Notes: generated by a model not told the origin, from the letters alone. A DNA stretch of 30,724 nt from JAWBSP01 sp964632175 (GCA_964632175.1 CAZWBJ010000011.1:1-30724), one strand, 5' to 3'; positions 23,170 through 30,724 are shown, counted from the first letter of the stretch. Numbers and translations are program-made.

Positions 23170-25365
23170 CTATTTTCTTCCCCCTTCTAAATCCAGCGGA
23201 ACCTCCCTCCGGAGTTCCTCCACCACCTCCTCAACCGCCGCCCTCCCCCTTTCCAACTCGTCCATCTTCTGGTAGAGTATCCTCGTCCTCTCCTCGGAGA
23301 TCAGGTGCGGGTACCTCTCCGTCAGGTACTGATAGACCTCCCTCCCGAGCTTGGTGGGAACGAGCCCTCCCTTCCCGACCCTTAAAACGTACCTCTTCTC
23401 CCTCAGCTTCTGGACGGTGGGGGCATAGGTGCTGGGCCTCCCGATCCCCCTCTCCCTCATCAGCCTTATTAGATCGCCCTCCGTGTAGAGGGGCTCCTTC
23501 CCCACCATTCGCTTCTCGGCGCCGGAGACCCCCACCGTCCCGGGCTCGAACCTGAAATCGCTGAGGGCCAGCTGACTGACCTCGAGAAATCCCCTCTCAA
23601 GAACCTCTATGGGAAGGCTCACCTCCACCTCCTGCCCCCCCGCGAGGAACCTCACCCTCTGGTACCTCACCTTCGCCGGCTTCATCTGGCTGGCCAAGAA
23701 CCGGTTGAAGATGAGGCCGTAAACAAAGAGGTGGCGGCGAGTGAGGGGGGGAAGCTTCCCCTCCTGGATCCCGGCCTCCACCTCCCCCGCGTCGAGGTCC
23801 CTTGTTGGTCTTATGCACTCGTGCGCCCCCTCGCTCGTCCAGGGTCTTGATTTGGAGAGCTCGGAAAGCCCCTTCTTCTCGAGGTACTGCTTGGCGAGAT
23901 GCATCCCCACGGCGCTGACGGTGGTGGCGTCCGTCCGGTGGTAGGTGATAAAACCCCTCTCAAACAAGTCCTGCGCGATCCTCATGAGTTCTTCGGGCGG
24001 GATGCCGAACCCGCTGGCCTGCATCAGAAGGCTACTGGTATGGTGGGGAGGGGGAGGGTTGAGTTCCCTCACTTCCTCTGAGACCTCCGCTACCTTGACT
24101 TCCCCCTCCTCCCTTATCTTGTCGAAGGTCCCCTTCGGGGCCTTGAAGACGAGCTTGAAACCGTTGCTGAGGGTCAGGTTTATCAGCTCCACCCTCTCCT
24201 TTTTGTTGAGGTTCCCTCTCTCTATCACCCACCCAAGCACGGGGGTCTGCACCCTCCCGGCGCTCAGGACCTTTATCCCAAAGACGCGCTGAATCTCCGT
24301 GGAGAGGGGGAGTCCTATCCAGGCATCCTCCACCTTCCTCAGGAGCTGGGCGTGCAGGAGGTTCCTGTTGAAGTCTCCGGGATTGGAGAGGGCCTCCGTG
24401 ATCGCCCGCTTGGTGACCTCGTGATACGTGATCCTGTGGAGGTTTCGGTTAAAGGGGGAGACCACCGCCCTGACGTCCCAGGCTATCTTCTCCCCCTCCG
24501 CATCCGGATCCGTCGCGACGTACACCTCATCCGCCTCCAGCGAGAGCACCCGCAGGGCTTCAAGGACCTGCGGGCGGAGAGGTTTGAAGTAGACTTTGAA
24601 GCCATCCTCCAGGGCGGCACCGTAGGTTCCCCTCTCTAGGGCCAGCTCGTAGAAGTGACCCCCGGTTGCCAGGAGGGAGAGATGGCCGAACGGGGAGGGG
24701 GTCTCAAAAACGCTGGTCCCCTTGACCCTCCTCGTGCTCGCCCGCCCGAAGAACCCGGAGATGGTTCTGGCCTTGGTCGGGGACTCCACCACCATCAGAA
24801 CCCGCTTGCCCTCCACGGCCGGGCTCTCCTCCAGCCCCATCTTTTTGAACCACTTCTTCCTCGCCAGCGTCTCGGAGGAGGAGAGTATGAGCTGCCCCCC
24901 CTCCGCGAGCCTCTCAAGCACGGCCGACCTCACCTCCTCCACCTTGCGGAATTCCTTGACCTCATCCACAACCAGGAGGTCCGCCTTCTCCTCTGGGAGC
25001 TCCGTTGGAGGGTACGCCGGGATCCCCAGCTTTTCCGCCTTCTCCACCTCCCCCTTCGGGCAGAGAAGGAGCACCCTTCTTCCCAGAGAGAGGGAGTGCA
25101 GGCAGAAGGCAATGCACGCGGTGCTTTTCCCGCATCCGTCGGGACCCACCATGGCGAAGCTAAACCCGGAGAGGTAGAACCTCGCCCACCTCTCCTGCTG
25201 GGGCCTGGGGGTCAGACTCATACGCCCAAAGAGGGGGGACACCTCAAATCCCCACTTTTCATGCCTCTCACAGGGCAGTCCTGAGAGCAGCCTGGATGCC
25301 GTCACCTCACCTCCACAGGCGGGACACGAGTCTAGGTATACAATTTCCTGTTTGTCGGCCATCAT
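23170..25365 (-). CDS. Shortened reverse gyrase: zinc finger + single RecA-like domain + topoisomerase IA
   Basis: 731 aa, against about 1050-1250 for normal reverse gyrases. Order: N-terminal zinc-finger-like Cys set (CPACGG at 14-19, CERH at 32-35); a Q-like RPQQERWARFYL; Walker A GPDGCGKST (74-82); Walker B-like LLVVDEVKEF (130-139); a motif III-like LILSSSE (159-165). The topoisomerase IA part follows from about 188: VESPTKARTI (Glu194), ATGGH, ATDPDAEGEKIAWD (Asp286, Asp288, Glu290), LSAGRVQTPVLGW, and the active Tyr475 in GFITYHRTD. SAGRVQTPVLGW, ERGIGRPSTYA and SEERTRILYQKMDELERG are reverse-gyrase-type. No second RecA domain (motifs IV-VI), no latch, and no zinc finger between EDGFKVYF and the DxDxE motif. 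All topoisomerase residues are intact, so it is not a pseudogene. Strand passage is expected; ATP-driven positive supercoiling is doubtful. It ends three bases before uS13. Confidence 0.9.
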   Translation of the reverse strand: MMADKQEIVYLDSCPACGGEVTASRLLSGLPCERHEKWGFEVSPLFGRMSLTPRPQQERWARFYLSGFSFAMVGPDGCGKSTACIAFCLHSLSLGRRVLLLCPKGEVEKAEKLGIPAYPPTELPEEKADLLVVDEVKEFRKVEEVRSAVLERLAEGGQLILSSSETLARKKWFKKMGLEESPAVEGKRVLMVVESPTKARTISGFFGRASTRRVKGTSVFETPSPFGHLSLLATGGHFYELALERGTYGAALEDGFKVYFKPLRPQVLEALRVLSLEADEVYVATDPDAEGEKIAWDVRAVVSPFNRNLHRITYHEVTKRAITEALSNPGDFNRNLLHAQLLRKVEDAWIGLPLSTEIQRVFGIKVLSAGRVQTPVLGWVIERGNLNKKERVELINLTLSNGFKLVFKAPKGTFDKIREEGEVKVAEVSEEVRELNPPPPHHTSSLLMQASGFGIPPEELMRIAQDLFERGFITYHRTDATTVSAVGMHLAKQYLEKKGLSELSKSRPWTSEGAHECIRPTRDLDAGEVEAGIQEGKLPPLTRRHLFVYGLIFNRFLASQMKPAKVRYQRVRFLAGGQEVEVSLPIEVLERGFLEVSQLALSDFRFEPGTVGVSGAEKRMVGKEPLYTEGDLIRLMRERGIGRPSTYAPTVQKLREKRYVLRVGKGGLVPTKLGREVYQYLTERYPHLISEERTRILYQKMDELERGRAAVEEVVEELRREVPLDLEGGRK

Positions 25366-25540
25366 ACCTTATCCCATGGTATAGTGATGCTGCCGCGGTC
25401 CCACACCGAACCTCTCGAGCAAGACGATGGGCTCAAATCTAGAATCTGACCTTGCGAACGGCTCGCAATCCAATCTTGAACGGTCGCGCTAGGGTCAGCG
25501 TGAACCTCCCGAATAAATTCCCGGGTCCCAAGCAACATGA

Positions 25541-27148
25541 TTGGCGGCCCGTATCCAAGTGACTGGATCCGTCGGCGGAAACCTCCTGCGGTGCGCCCGC
25601 GAGTCAAGCGTGACGATCAGATCGGCCTGTGGGGGGCTGGGGCTGTGCGGGAAATGCGTGGTGAGAGTGCTGAGGGGAGCGGAACTCCTGAGCCCCCCCA
25701 CGGAAGCGGAAAGAGAATGGCTGGGGGAAAGGCTCGAAAGCGGCTTCAGGCTCGCCTGTCAGGCCTTCCTCCTCCGGGCGGGGGATTTGGAGGTTGAAAT
25801 CCCGCCGGTGAGCAGGGGAACCGGGGAGCTCTCCCTTCTCCCCGCCTTAGGGATACGGGTTAAGGTGGAGCCGCCCGTGCAACGGGTCCTAGTCTCAAGA
25901 GAGGGAAAAACCTTCACGAGGGTGCTGAGAGGGGGAAGCCCCTTGGCGGAGGAGGAGGGGGTCGGAGAGGTGCTTGGAATCGCCCTCGACCTGGGTACCA
26001 CCAACCTAGTCGGATACCTCCTCGACCTCGAAACGGGGGAGATCCTCTCCGCCGCCGCGGTCCCCAACCCCCAACCCGGAGAGGACGTTATGACTAGGCT
26101 GACCCTCTCCCTCCAGGGCGAGGACCTGCGGGCGCCCCTCCTGTCCGGAATCGGGGCACTCATTCGCAGACTCTGCGGCGGGCGGGAGCGCTGGGTTTAC
26201 GAGGTGACCGCGGTCGGGAACTCCGTCATGCATCACTTTTTCTTCAACCTCCCCCTAGACTCCCTGGCTAGGCCCCCCTTCTCCCCTCACACCCTTCTCC
26301 CCCTAGAGCGTCCTGCGGCGGGGCTGGGGCTCGACCTCCCCGGCTGGGTCTACTCCCCTCCTTTGGTGGGAGGCTTCGTGGGCTCCGACTGCGTGGCGGA
26401 CCTGCTCGCCTCTAGGCTCTGGCAGAGGAGCGAACCATGGCTCCTCGTGGACATCGGGACCAACACGGAAGTCGTGCTCTCCGATGGCAAACGGATGTTT
26501 GCCTGCTCCTGCGCCTCGGGTCCGGCCTTTGAGGGGGGAAGGCTCACCTGCGGGATGAGGGCCGGCGAGGGTGCCATCTGGGGGGTCAGGCTCGACGACT
26601 CCCTCAATCCCTCCCTTCAGGTTGCCGGAACCCCGCTGGGCCTGTGCGGCTCCGGTGCGGTGGACCTGCTGGCGGAGCTGGTGAAGAGGAAGGCCGTTTC
26701 CGCGGACGGCAGGATGGTGGGTGAGGGGGGAAGATTCAGGGAAGGGAGGCATGGGAGGGAATTTGTGGTTCACGGGGAGGTGGTTTTCACCCAGTCGGAT
26801 GTGAGGGAGCTGCAGCTCGCGAAGGCGGCAGTGGCGGCGGGCATAGAGGTACTGATGGATCTCGCTGGGGTCGAGCTCGGGGGGCTATCCTGCCTCGCCG
26901 TGGCGGGGGCGTTCGGGGCCTCCCTCAATACGGAATCCGCAACATCCATCGGGATGCTCCCTCCCACCGCGCGGGTGATCAAACTGGGGCATGGTGCGGG
27001 ACTTGGAGCGCAACTCATGCTTCTCTCGGCGAGGGAAAGGGAGACAGCAAGAGAACTGGCGCGGAAAATAGAGCACGTTTCGCTGGCGGGGAGGGAAGAC
27101 TTCAAGAAAAGATTTGTGGAGGCCATGAGGCTGGGGCCGCTCGCATGA
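25541..27148 (+). CDS. RACo-like ATP-dependent reductive activator of corrinoid proteins (2Fe-2S + ASKHA, DUF4445)
   Basis: About 535 aa. The N-terminal plant-type ferredoxin has Cys30, Cys36 and Cys39 (SACGGLGLCGKCVVRVL) and Cys73 (RLACQAF). A linker follows, then an ASKHA ATPase with GIALDLGTTNLVGYLLDLETG (about 147-167), LLVDIGTNTEVVLSDG, CSCASGPAFEGG, GSGAVDLLAELVKR and VAGAFGASLN. This is the layout of RACE/RACo proteins, which use ATP to lower inactive Co(II) corrinoid proteins back to Co(I), for example the corrinoid Fe-S protein of the Wood-Ljungdahl pathway. The start is uncertain: TTG at 25541 gives the longest frame, and GTG at 25559 is the alternative. A TATA-like AATAAATT lies near 25511-25518. 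Coupled by ATGA to the next gene. Confidence 0.88.
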   Translation: MAARIQVTGSVGGNLLRCARESSVTIRSACGGLGLCGKCVVRVLRGAELLSPPTEAEREWLGERLESGFRLACQAFLLRAGDLEVEIPPVSRGTGELSLLPALGIRVKVEPPVQRVLVSREGKTFTRVLRGGSPLAEEEGVGEVLGIALDLGTTNLVGYLLDLETGEILSAAAVPNPQPGEDVMTRLTLSLQGEDLRAPLLSGIGALIRRLCGGRERWVYEVTAVGNSVMHHFFFNLPLDSLARPPFSPHTLLPLERPAAGLGLDLPGWVYSPPLVGGFVGSDCVADLLASRLWQRSEPWLLVDIGTNTEVVLSDGKRMFACSCASGPAFEGGRLTCGMRAGEGAIWGVRLDDSLNPSLQVAGTPLGLCGSGAVDLLAELVKRKAVSADGRMVGEGGRFREGRHGREFVVHGEVVFTQSDVRELQLAKAAVAAGIEVLMDLAGVELGGLSCLAVAGAFGASLNTESATSIGMLPPTARVIKLGHGAGLGAQLMLLSARERETARELARKIEHVSLAGREDFKKRFVEAMRLGPLA

Positions 27149-27711
27149 GAGGGTCAAAACCGTCCTTCACCGAGCTCCACAAGTGGAGGGCGCTCGAGCT
27201 CATCGCCGAGAAGGGGAGAATCTCGAGGCAGGAGCTCTCGACGTGGCTCTCGCTGGGTGAGGGAAGCGTTAGGACCCTTCTCGAGGGACTCAAGAGGGAG
27301 GGGCTGGTCGCGTCCTGCCGCTCCGGGCACGCGCTTACGGAGAAGGGCAGGAAATACCTGGGGGAGCCCCTCCGCTACGTGCAGGTGGACGCTGGTGAGA
27401 TAACTGTGGGTAGGGTGGATGTCGCTACGCTGGTCCGGGGAGCGGCCGGGAGGGTCAAACCGCTACAACAGCGGGATGAGGCCATAAAGGCCGGATCCTT
27501 GGGGGCCACTGTTTTGGTTTTCAAGAAGGGGAGGCTGCACTTCCCGGAGGGTTTCATGGAGGTGCCCCGAGAGACGGAGAGAAGGCTGATCCAGCTCCTC
27601 CAACCCAGAGAGGGCGACGCGATAATCATAGGAACGGGAGACTCGGTGGTGACGGCCAGAGCCGGCGCGAGCGCTGCCGCCAGGGTTCTAATAACCAAGC
27701 CCCACAAGTAA
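27145..27711 (+). CDS. wHTH regulator with DUF4443 domain
   Basis: 188 aa. The N-terminal winged helix (about 8-75) has a KWRALELIAEKGRISRQELS first helix pair, the recognition helix region LGEGSVRTLLEGLKREGLV, and a wing ending in ALTEKGRKYL. The C-terminal DUF4443-type domain (about 80-188) contains PLQQRDEAIKAGSLGATVL and a GDAIIIGTGDSVVTARAG segment. These are archaeal proteins thought to be transcription factors with a ligand-binding C-terminal half. It overlaps the corrinoid activator gene by ATGA, so it may respond to, or control, corrinoid metabolism; this is inference from position. Confidence 0.85.
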   Translation: MRGSKPSFTELHKWRALELIAEKGRISRQELSTWLSLGEGSVRTLLEGLKREGLVASCRSGHALTEKGRKYLGEPLRYVQVDAGEITVGRVDVATLVRGAAGRVKPLQQRDEAIKAGSLGATVLVFKKGRLHFPEGFMEVPRETERRLIQLLQPREGDAIIIGTGDSVVTARAGASAAARVLITKPHK

Positions 27712-27749
27712 TCCGGCTCGCTTTGCTCACACGAATGGAGGTCTCTGGG

Positions 27750-28148
27750 TCAGAAAGGCATCTCTGAGGTATATTTCCACAGAACGTTGTCCCCGTCCAT
27801 CAGCCCGTAGCGGTCGGCCGCGATGGAGGCCAGCGTCCCGTTCACGTAGTACAGCCACCAGGCCGTTTGCGTCTGCCCGAGATTGTCGATGGAGGTCACA
27901 AACTTGCCCAGACCCGGATAAAAGCTGTACTCCACCCTAGCAACCTTGTTCAGGGCATCAAAGACCGTCTCACCGGCGGAAAACTCGACGCTCGTGTTTA
28001 TCAGCACCACGTTCTCTATTTCATTTCTCACCACCATCGACACCCTCCCGCCGCCCGCCCTGAACGGGTGGGTGGTTCCAACCCAGAACGATCCGGCCCC
28101 CACCAGCAGCAGCACGAGGGCGAAAACCAGGAGATCCCTTCCAGACAC
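27750..28148 (-). CDS. Exported DUF4430 domain protein (transcobalamin C-terminal-like)
   Basis: 132 aa from GTG at 28148, with GAGGTGA as ribosome binding site. One N-terminal hydrophobic helix (about 7-25, LLVFALVLLLVGAGSFWVG) is a signal peptide or membrane anchor. The rest matches the DUF4430 pattern: FSAGETVFDALNKVARVEY, then SIDNLGQTQTAWWLYYVNG and DRYGLMDGDNVLWKYT. DUF4430 has the fold of the small C-terminal domain of transcobalamin/intrinsic factor. It lies four bases after the ECF-S-like gene, so the two form an operon. A role as the outer ligand-binding partner of that membrane protein, possibly for a corrinoid, is inferred. Confidence 0.83.
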   Translation of the reverse strand: MSGRDLLVFALVLLLVGAGSFWVGTTHPFRAGGGRVSMVVRNEIENVVLINTSVEFSAGETVFDALNKVARVEYSFYPGLGKFVTSIDNLGQTQTAWWLYYVNGTLASIAADRYGLMDGDNVLWKYTSEMPF

Positions 28149-28152
28149 TCTC

Positions 28153-28716
28153 TCACCTCACTAACTTGCTCTGAATCCCAGTTGGCACCGACACCGGCAT
28201 AGGAACCTTGACCCTCAGGGTCAGCTTGGCGAGGGCGACGAGAGGGGGGACGAAAACGAGGGAGCACATGTGGTAGAGGGTGAAGGGTATCTGCCCTAGG
28301 AGGGATGCGTAGAGACTTGAATGCCCCAGCAGGCTCCACCCCACCACCCCCGTCCAGAAATCGTAAAGGAGGATGCCGGCGGCGCACGTCAGGAGCGAAC
28401 CGCCCAGCAGCTTTCCAAAACTCGCGAACGGGGAGGAGCGCCTCCTCAGGGCCAGAATCCAAACCAAGGCGAACCCGGAGCAGGTGAAGAGCTGGATGGG
28501 TCTGGGTCCGTAGAGCAGGATCCAGAGGGCTTGCGCGCAAACGAGAGGCAGAATTCCAAACCTCGGAAAGAGCGAGCCGAGAACCACCAGCGTGGGAAGG
28601 ACCCACTCAAAATTTGGGAGAAACGATAACCCCCTCCAAACCCTCACGGTGGCAAAGAGAACGGTGAGAAACACCATGGCAAAACTCAGGATCCCAATCC
28701 TCCGCTCGATCTCCAT
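28153..28716 (-). CDS. Membrane protein resembling an ECF transporter S component
   Basis: 187 aa with about six hydrophobic segments: ILSFAMVFLTVLFATVRV, WVLPTLVVLGSLFPRFGIL, LVCAQALWILLYG, LFTCSGFALVWILAL, GGSLLTCAAGILLYDFWTGV and FTLYHMCSLVFVPPLVALAK. Size, helix count and the GILLYDFWTGVVGW and QIPFTLYHM segments resemble substrate-binding (S) components of energy-coupling factor importers. The EcfA/EcfT energising module is not nearby. The downstream DUF4430 gene and the neighbouring corrinoid activator make a cobamide substrate plausible but not shown. TATTTAAATA at 28731-28740 is centred about 20 nt before the ATG; no ribosome binding site is seen. Confidence 0.72.
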   Translation of the reverse strand: MEIERRIGILSFAMVFLTVLFATVRVWRGLSFLPNFEWVLPTLVVLGSLFPRFGILPLVCAQALWILLYGPRPIQLFTCSGFALVWILALRRRSSPFASFGKLLGGSLLTCAAGILLYDFWTGVVGWSLLGHSSLYASLLGQIPFTLYHMCSLVFVPPLVALAKLTLRVKVPMPVSVPTGIQSKLVR

Positions 28717-28730
28717 CGGATAAAATATCC

Positions 28731-28740
28731 TATTTAAATA
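28731..28740 (-). promoter_or_regulatory. TATA box for the ECF-S/DUF4430 operon
   Basis: A perfect palindromic TATTTAAATA sits 15 nt from the ATG edge of the ECF-S-like gene, consistent with a leaderless or very short-leader transcript. Being palindromic it gives no direction by itself, but there is no plus-strand gene to serve. Confidence 0.5.
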
Positions 28741-28787
28741 GAAGGAATTTCGTATGAATTGAGTCTGAAATCTTGACTTTTCCCCAG

Positions 28788-30724
28788 TTACCCAGATCTC
28801 CTCCTCCGGAAGGCCAAAAGGAGGATAACCACAACGATCACGATGCCCACCGCGACTAGGGCGGGGGTCAAGCGGGTGGGGGCCGCGAGGGGGCCTCGGA
28901 TGGTGATGACCCGGGCGGAGAAGTAGGGGATGGAGACCAGGATCTGGGCGCCCTTCCCCCCCTTCAGTATCAGGTACTCAGGCCTCCCCCCGTCGTTCGT
29001 CGGGTCTAGAACGTCTAGGTAGTCGTCCGCCAGATCTATGGGATTGTTGTCCACTAGGACGGTGAGCCAACCCACCGGGAGGACCTCGCTCCCGACGTTT
29101 ATCAGCACGGTCTTGAAGTTCTCGTCCGACTCCACCACTATCTCTATGCGCTCGCCCACCACCACCTCCCCCAGCCTCGTCCTCACACCCTCCCGCTCGT
29201 ACCCCTTGGAGAGCCCAGGCTTCTCCGCCACGAGCGTGATGGTCACCGCCGCCCCCAGGCTTCCCCTGACGAAGGCGTTCTCCAGGGCCAAGAGGTTCTC
29301 GGCCTGGAGGGGTGGGGCCTCAAACTCCGCCGCGGCCTGCTGGAGGTTCTCCTTCAGGTTCTCGAGCACCCGCACCGTCTGGTATGGGAGCACGGTGAGG
29401 GAGAAGGTAGCGGTGGCGGCCGAATGCCTGTTGTCGCCCGGGAAGGAGACCGTTATGGTGACCGGAGTGGCATTCTCGCAGACCGGTGCGGCGTAAACGG
29501 CGCTCGCCCGGCCAGAGCCATCAGTAAGGACGCTGGCGGGGGTGACGGTCCCCAGGCTGGCGCTCCACTCCAACATCCTTTCCCCGAGGGGCTGGTTCTC
29601 GGCCAGGAGGAGGGCCGTGAGGGGGAGGGAGCCCCCCGACTCGACCACCAGGCTGAGAGCGGTGATGGTGAGGGAGGTGGAAATGGGCGAGACGATGGCG
29701 ACCGAGTTCTCGCTGCTAGCCGCATACGTTCCGTCCCCGGGGAAGGAGGCGGCGATGATGACCTCGGTCGGGGCGGTGACGCCCGGAGCCGTGTAGACCA
29801 CGCTGGCCCGACCCGAGTTGTCGGTGAGCGTGCTGGCGGCCGAGAGGCTTCCTGCCGTGGCGCTCCAGATTATGGGCTTCCCGGCGAGGGCGTTGCCGCC
29901 GGAATCTCTGAGGACAGCCGTCAGGACCTGCGAGTCCCCAGGCGCGAGCCTGAAGGAGGAGGGGGAGAGGGTGATCGAGGTCGGGATGAGGGGGGCCGCG
30001 TAAACCGTTCCAACCGAGGCCGTGCTGCTGGGCTCGTAGGTGGCGTCCCCGGCGAAGGAGGCCGTTATGGTCACGTTCTCGGCGGCGGTGACGGAGGGGG
30101 CCGTGTAGGTGACCGTAACCTTCCCGTTCTCGGTGGTGCCGCTGGTGGCCGAGAGGTTCCCCTTCGAGGCGCTCCAGGTTATGGTCTTCCCAGAGAGCGG
30201 GGCGTTCTCGGCCGTCAGCATGGCCGTCAGGGTTATGGATCCCCCCGAGGTGAGCTCGAAGGTGGAGGGGAAAATCGAGAGGGAGGTCGGGGTTCTTGGG
30301 GGAGACGGGGGCGGTGGGGGAGGTGGTGGTGAGGAGGTGGTGAACGTGTAGTCGAAGGTGATCAGGGTGTTGTTGTTCTCGTTGTCCGTCGAGCTGACTT
30401 GGAAGTGGTAGGTGGTGCCCGGGGAGAGGCCGGTGAGGGTCACGGAGTGGCTCTTGACGTTCTCGGCGCCGTAAACGGAGGAGCCGTAGGAGGTCGACGT
30501 GCCGTAATCGACCCTGCTGTCCGAGTACTCGGAGGTCGTCCAGGTGATGGTGGCCGAGTTCTGGGTGATGCCGGTGACCGCCACGCCAGTGATCGTCAGG
30601 AGCCCGTAGAGGTTGTCGTAGGTCAGGTCGTCGAAGGTGTTGTAGTAGGAGAAGTCGAGGTAGACGCTGTAGGCGGAGTTGTTCCTGGCGGTGTTGCCAA
30701 AGAGGGTGTTGTAGGAAGAGGAGT
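28788..30724 (-). CDS. C-terminal part of a surface protein: beta-helix, FN3, three Ig-like repeats, TM anchor (5' end outside window)
   Basis: The frame stays open to the window edge, so at least 645 residues are present and the start is missing. The first 46 visible residues (SYNTLFGNTARNNSAYSVYL, then DFSYYNTFDDLTYDNLYG) are NosD-type parallel beta-helix repeats. Then follow an FN3-like domain (NSATITWTTSEYSDSRVDYG to LTGLSPGTTYHFQVSSTD; about 30570-30340), a Pro-rich linker, three Ig-like repeats (about 30285-30000, 29990-29690, 29685-29390), a Glu/Ala-rich helical stretch and a beta domain (about 29380-28880), and a C-terminal TM helix (LVAVGIVIVVVILLLAF) ending in RRRRSG. The protein faces outside and is held by its C terminus. 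Glu-Asn dipeptides are very frequent (13, all encoded GAG AAC). A role in the S-layer, adhesion or binding is inferred. Confidence 0.88.
   Translation of the reverse strand, partial: SSSYNTLFGNTARNNSAYSVYLDFSYYNTFDDLTYDNLYGLLTITGVAVTGITQNSATITWTTSEYSDSRVDYGTSTSYGSSVYGAENVKSHSVTLTGLSPGTTYHFQVSSTDNENNNTLITFDYTFTTSSPPPPPPPPSPPRTPTSLSIFPSTFELTSGGSITLTAMLTAENAPLSGKTITWSASKGNLSATSGTTENGKVTVTYTAPSVTAAENVTITASFAGDATYEPSSTASVGTVYAAPLIPTSITLSPSSFRLAPGDSQVLTAVLRDSGGNALAGKPIIWSATAGSLSAASTLTDNSGRASVVYTAPGVTAPTEVIIAASFPGDGTYAASSENSVAIVSPISTSLTITALSLVVESGGSLPLTALLLAENQPLGERMLEWSASLGTVTPASVLTDGSGRASAVYAAPVCENATPVTITVSFPGDNRHSAATATFSLTVLPYQTVRVLENLKENLQQAAAEFEAPPLQAENLLALENAFVRGSLGAAVTITLVAEKPGLSKGYEREGVRTRLGEVVVGERIEIVVESDENFKTVLINVGSEVLPVGWLTVLVDNNPIDLADDYLDVLDPTNDGGRPEYLILKGGKGAQILVSIPYFSARVITIRGPLAAPTRLTPALVAVGIVIVVVILLLAFRRRRSG
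29390..30285 (-). repeat. Three tandem Ig-like (invasin/big-type) coding repeats
   Basis: Each repeat of about 95-100 codons carries a S/T-rich first strand, a GKxIxWSAxxGxLS segment (ERMLEWSASLGTVT in the third), a GRASVVYTAP-type strand and a final ITASFxGDxTY strand. The copies are diverged, so they are old duplications rather than recent ones. Confidence 0.75.
30284..30337 (-). repeat. Proline-rich linker
   Basis: Low-complexity run encoding SSPPPPPPPPSPPRTP between the FN3-like domain and the first Ig-like repeat, an extended spacer typical of surface proteins. Confidence 0.8.

Noticed and set aside
23170..25365. Reverse gyrase as a pseudogene
   Set aside because: The frame is intact, all topoisomerase catalytic residues and Walker motifs are kept, and the missing parts are whole domains.
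25362..25607. 81-codon minus-strand frame before the reverse gyrase gene
   Set aside because: No motif, composition unlike neighbours, and it covers the promoter gap and the start of the RACo gene.
28788..30724. GAGAAC as a mobile DNA hexamer causing the Glu-Asn bias
   Set aside because: In the C25 peptidase the dipeptide is encoded with several codon pairs, so the bias is at protein level.

Overview
The window is chromosomal DNA from an archaeon. The evidence is the 5' end of an archaeal 16S rRNA gene (minus strand, cut by the left edge), the archaeal gene order uS13-uS4-uS11-RpoD, aIF2-beta, archaeal NMD3, the KEOPS subunit Cgi121, TATA boxes 20-30 nt ahead of many start codons, and very tight packing with ATGA or GTGA start/stop overlaps. 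DNA is GC-rich. A reverse-gyrase-type topoisomerase suggests a thermophile or a descendant of one. A RACo-like activator of corrinoid proteins suggests an anaerobe with corrinoid-dependent (Wood-Ljungdahl-type) carbon metabolism. The exact lineage cannot be fixed by eye; an uncultured euryarchaeal-side group such as Hadarchaeota is a guess.

Layout. 1-353: 16S rRNA 5' part (-), then its leader and promoter. 564-2039: a small P-loop kinase (+), an unknown small protein and QueC (-). 2073-4086: GMP synthase PPase subunit and ketol-acid reductoisomerase (+). 4100-8236: a giant secreted, membrane-anchored C25 (gingipain-type) peptidase with a beta-propeller inserted in it, plus PKD domains. 8229-8733: a small Cys-containing protein and tRNA-Thr(CGT) (-). 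8797-10253: pdxS-pdxT, the two-gene PLP synthase (+). 10254-12014: glmS (-). 12142-13305: double PhoU/RCK_C protein (+). 13286-14349: THUMP protein and Cgi121 (-). 14374-18608: one dense plus-strand gene run: OB-fold/winged-helix protein, aIF2-beta, DUF424, NMD3, ilvB, ilvN. 18609-20527: exported calcineurin-like phosphoesterase with a Yip1-type membrane partner (-). 20528-20930: no recognisable gene. 20931-25365: minus-strand run headed by a shortened reverse gyrase, then uS13, uS4, uS11, Fe-S-containing RpoD and tRNA-Leu(GAG). 25541-27711: RACo-like corrinoid activator and a DUF4443 wHTH regulator (+). 27750-28716: DUF4430 exported protein and an ECF-S-like membrane protein (-). 28788-30724: C-terminal part of a surface protein (beta-helix, FN3, three Ig-like repeats, TM anchor), cut by the right edge.

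Most notable points: (1) the 731-aa reverse gyrase keeps a complete topoisomerase IA half of reverse-gyrase type, but its helicase half is reduced to one RecA-like domain with Walker A and B, and it lacks the second RecA domain, the latch and the second zinc finger; (2) the exported proteins are strongly enriched in the dipeptide Glu-Asn, which is almost absent from the cytosolic proteins beside them; (3) the C25 peptidase carries a propeller between its N-terminal fold and its His/Cys dyad; (4) a possible corrinoid uptake and reactivation neighbourhood; (5) a KARI cofactor loop with acidic residues that suggests use of NADH.
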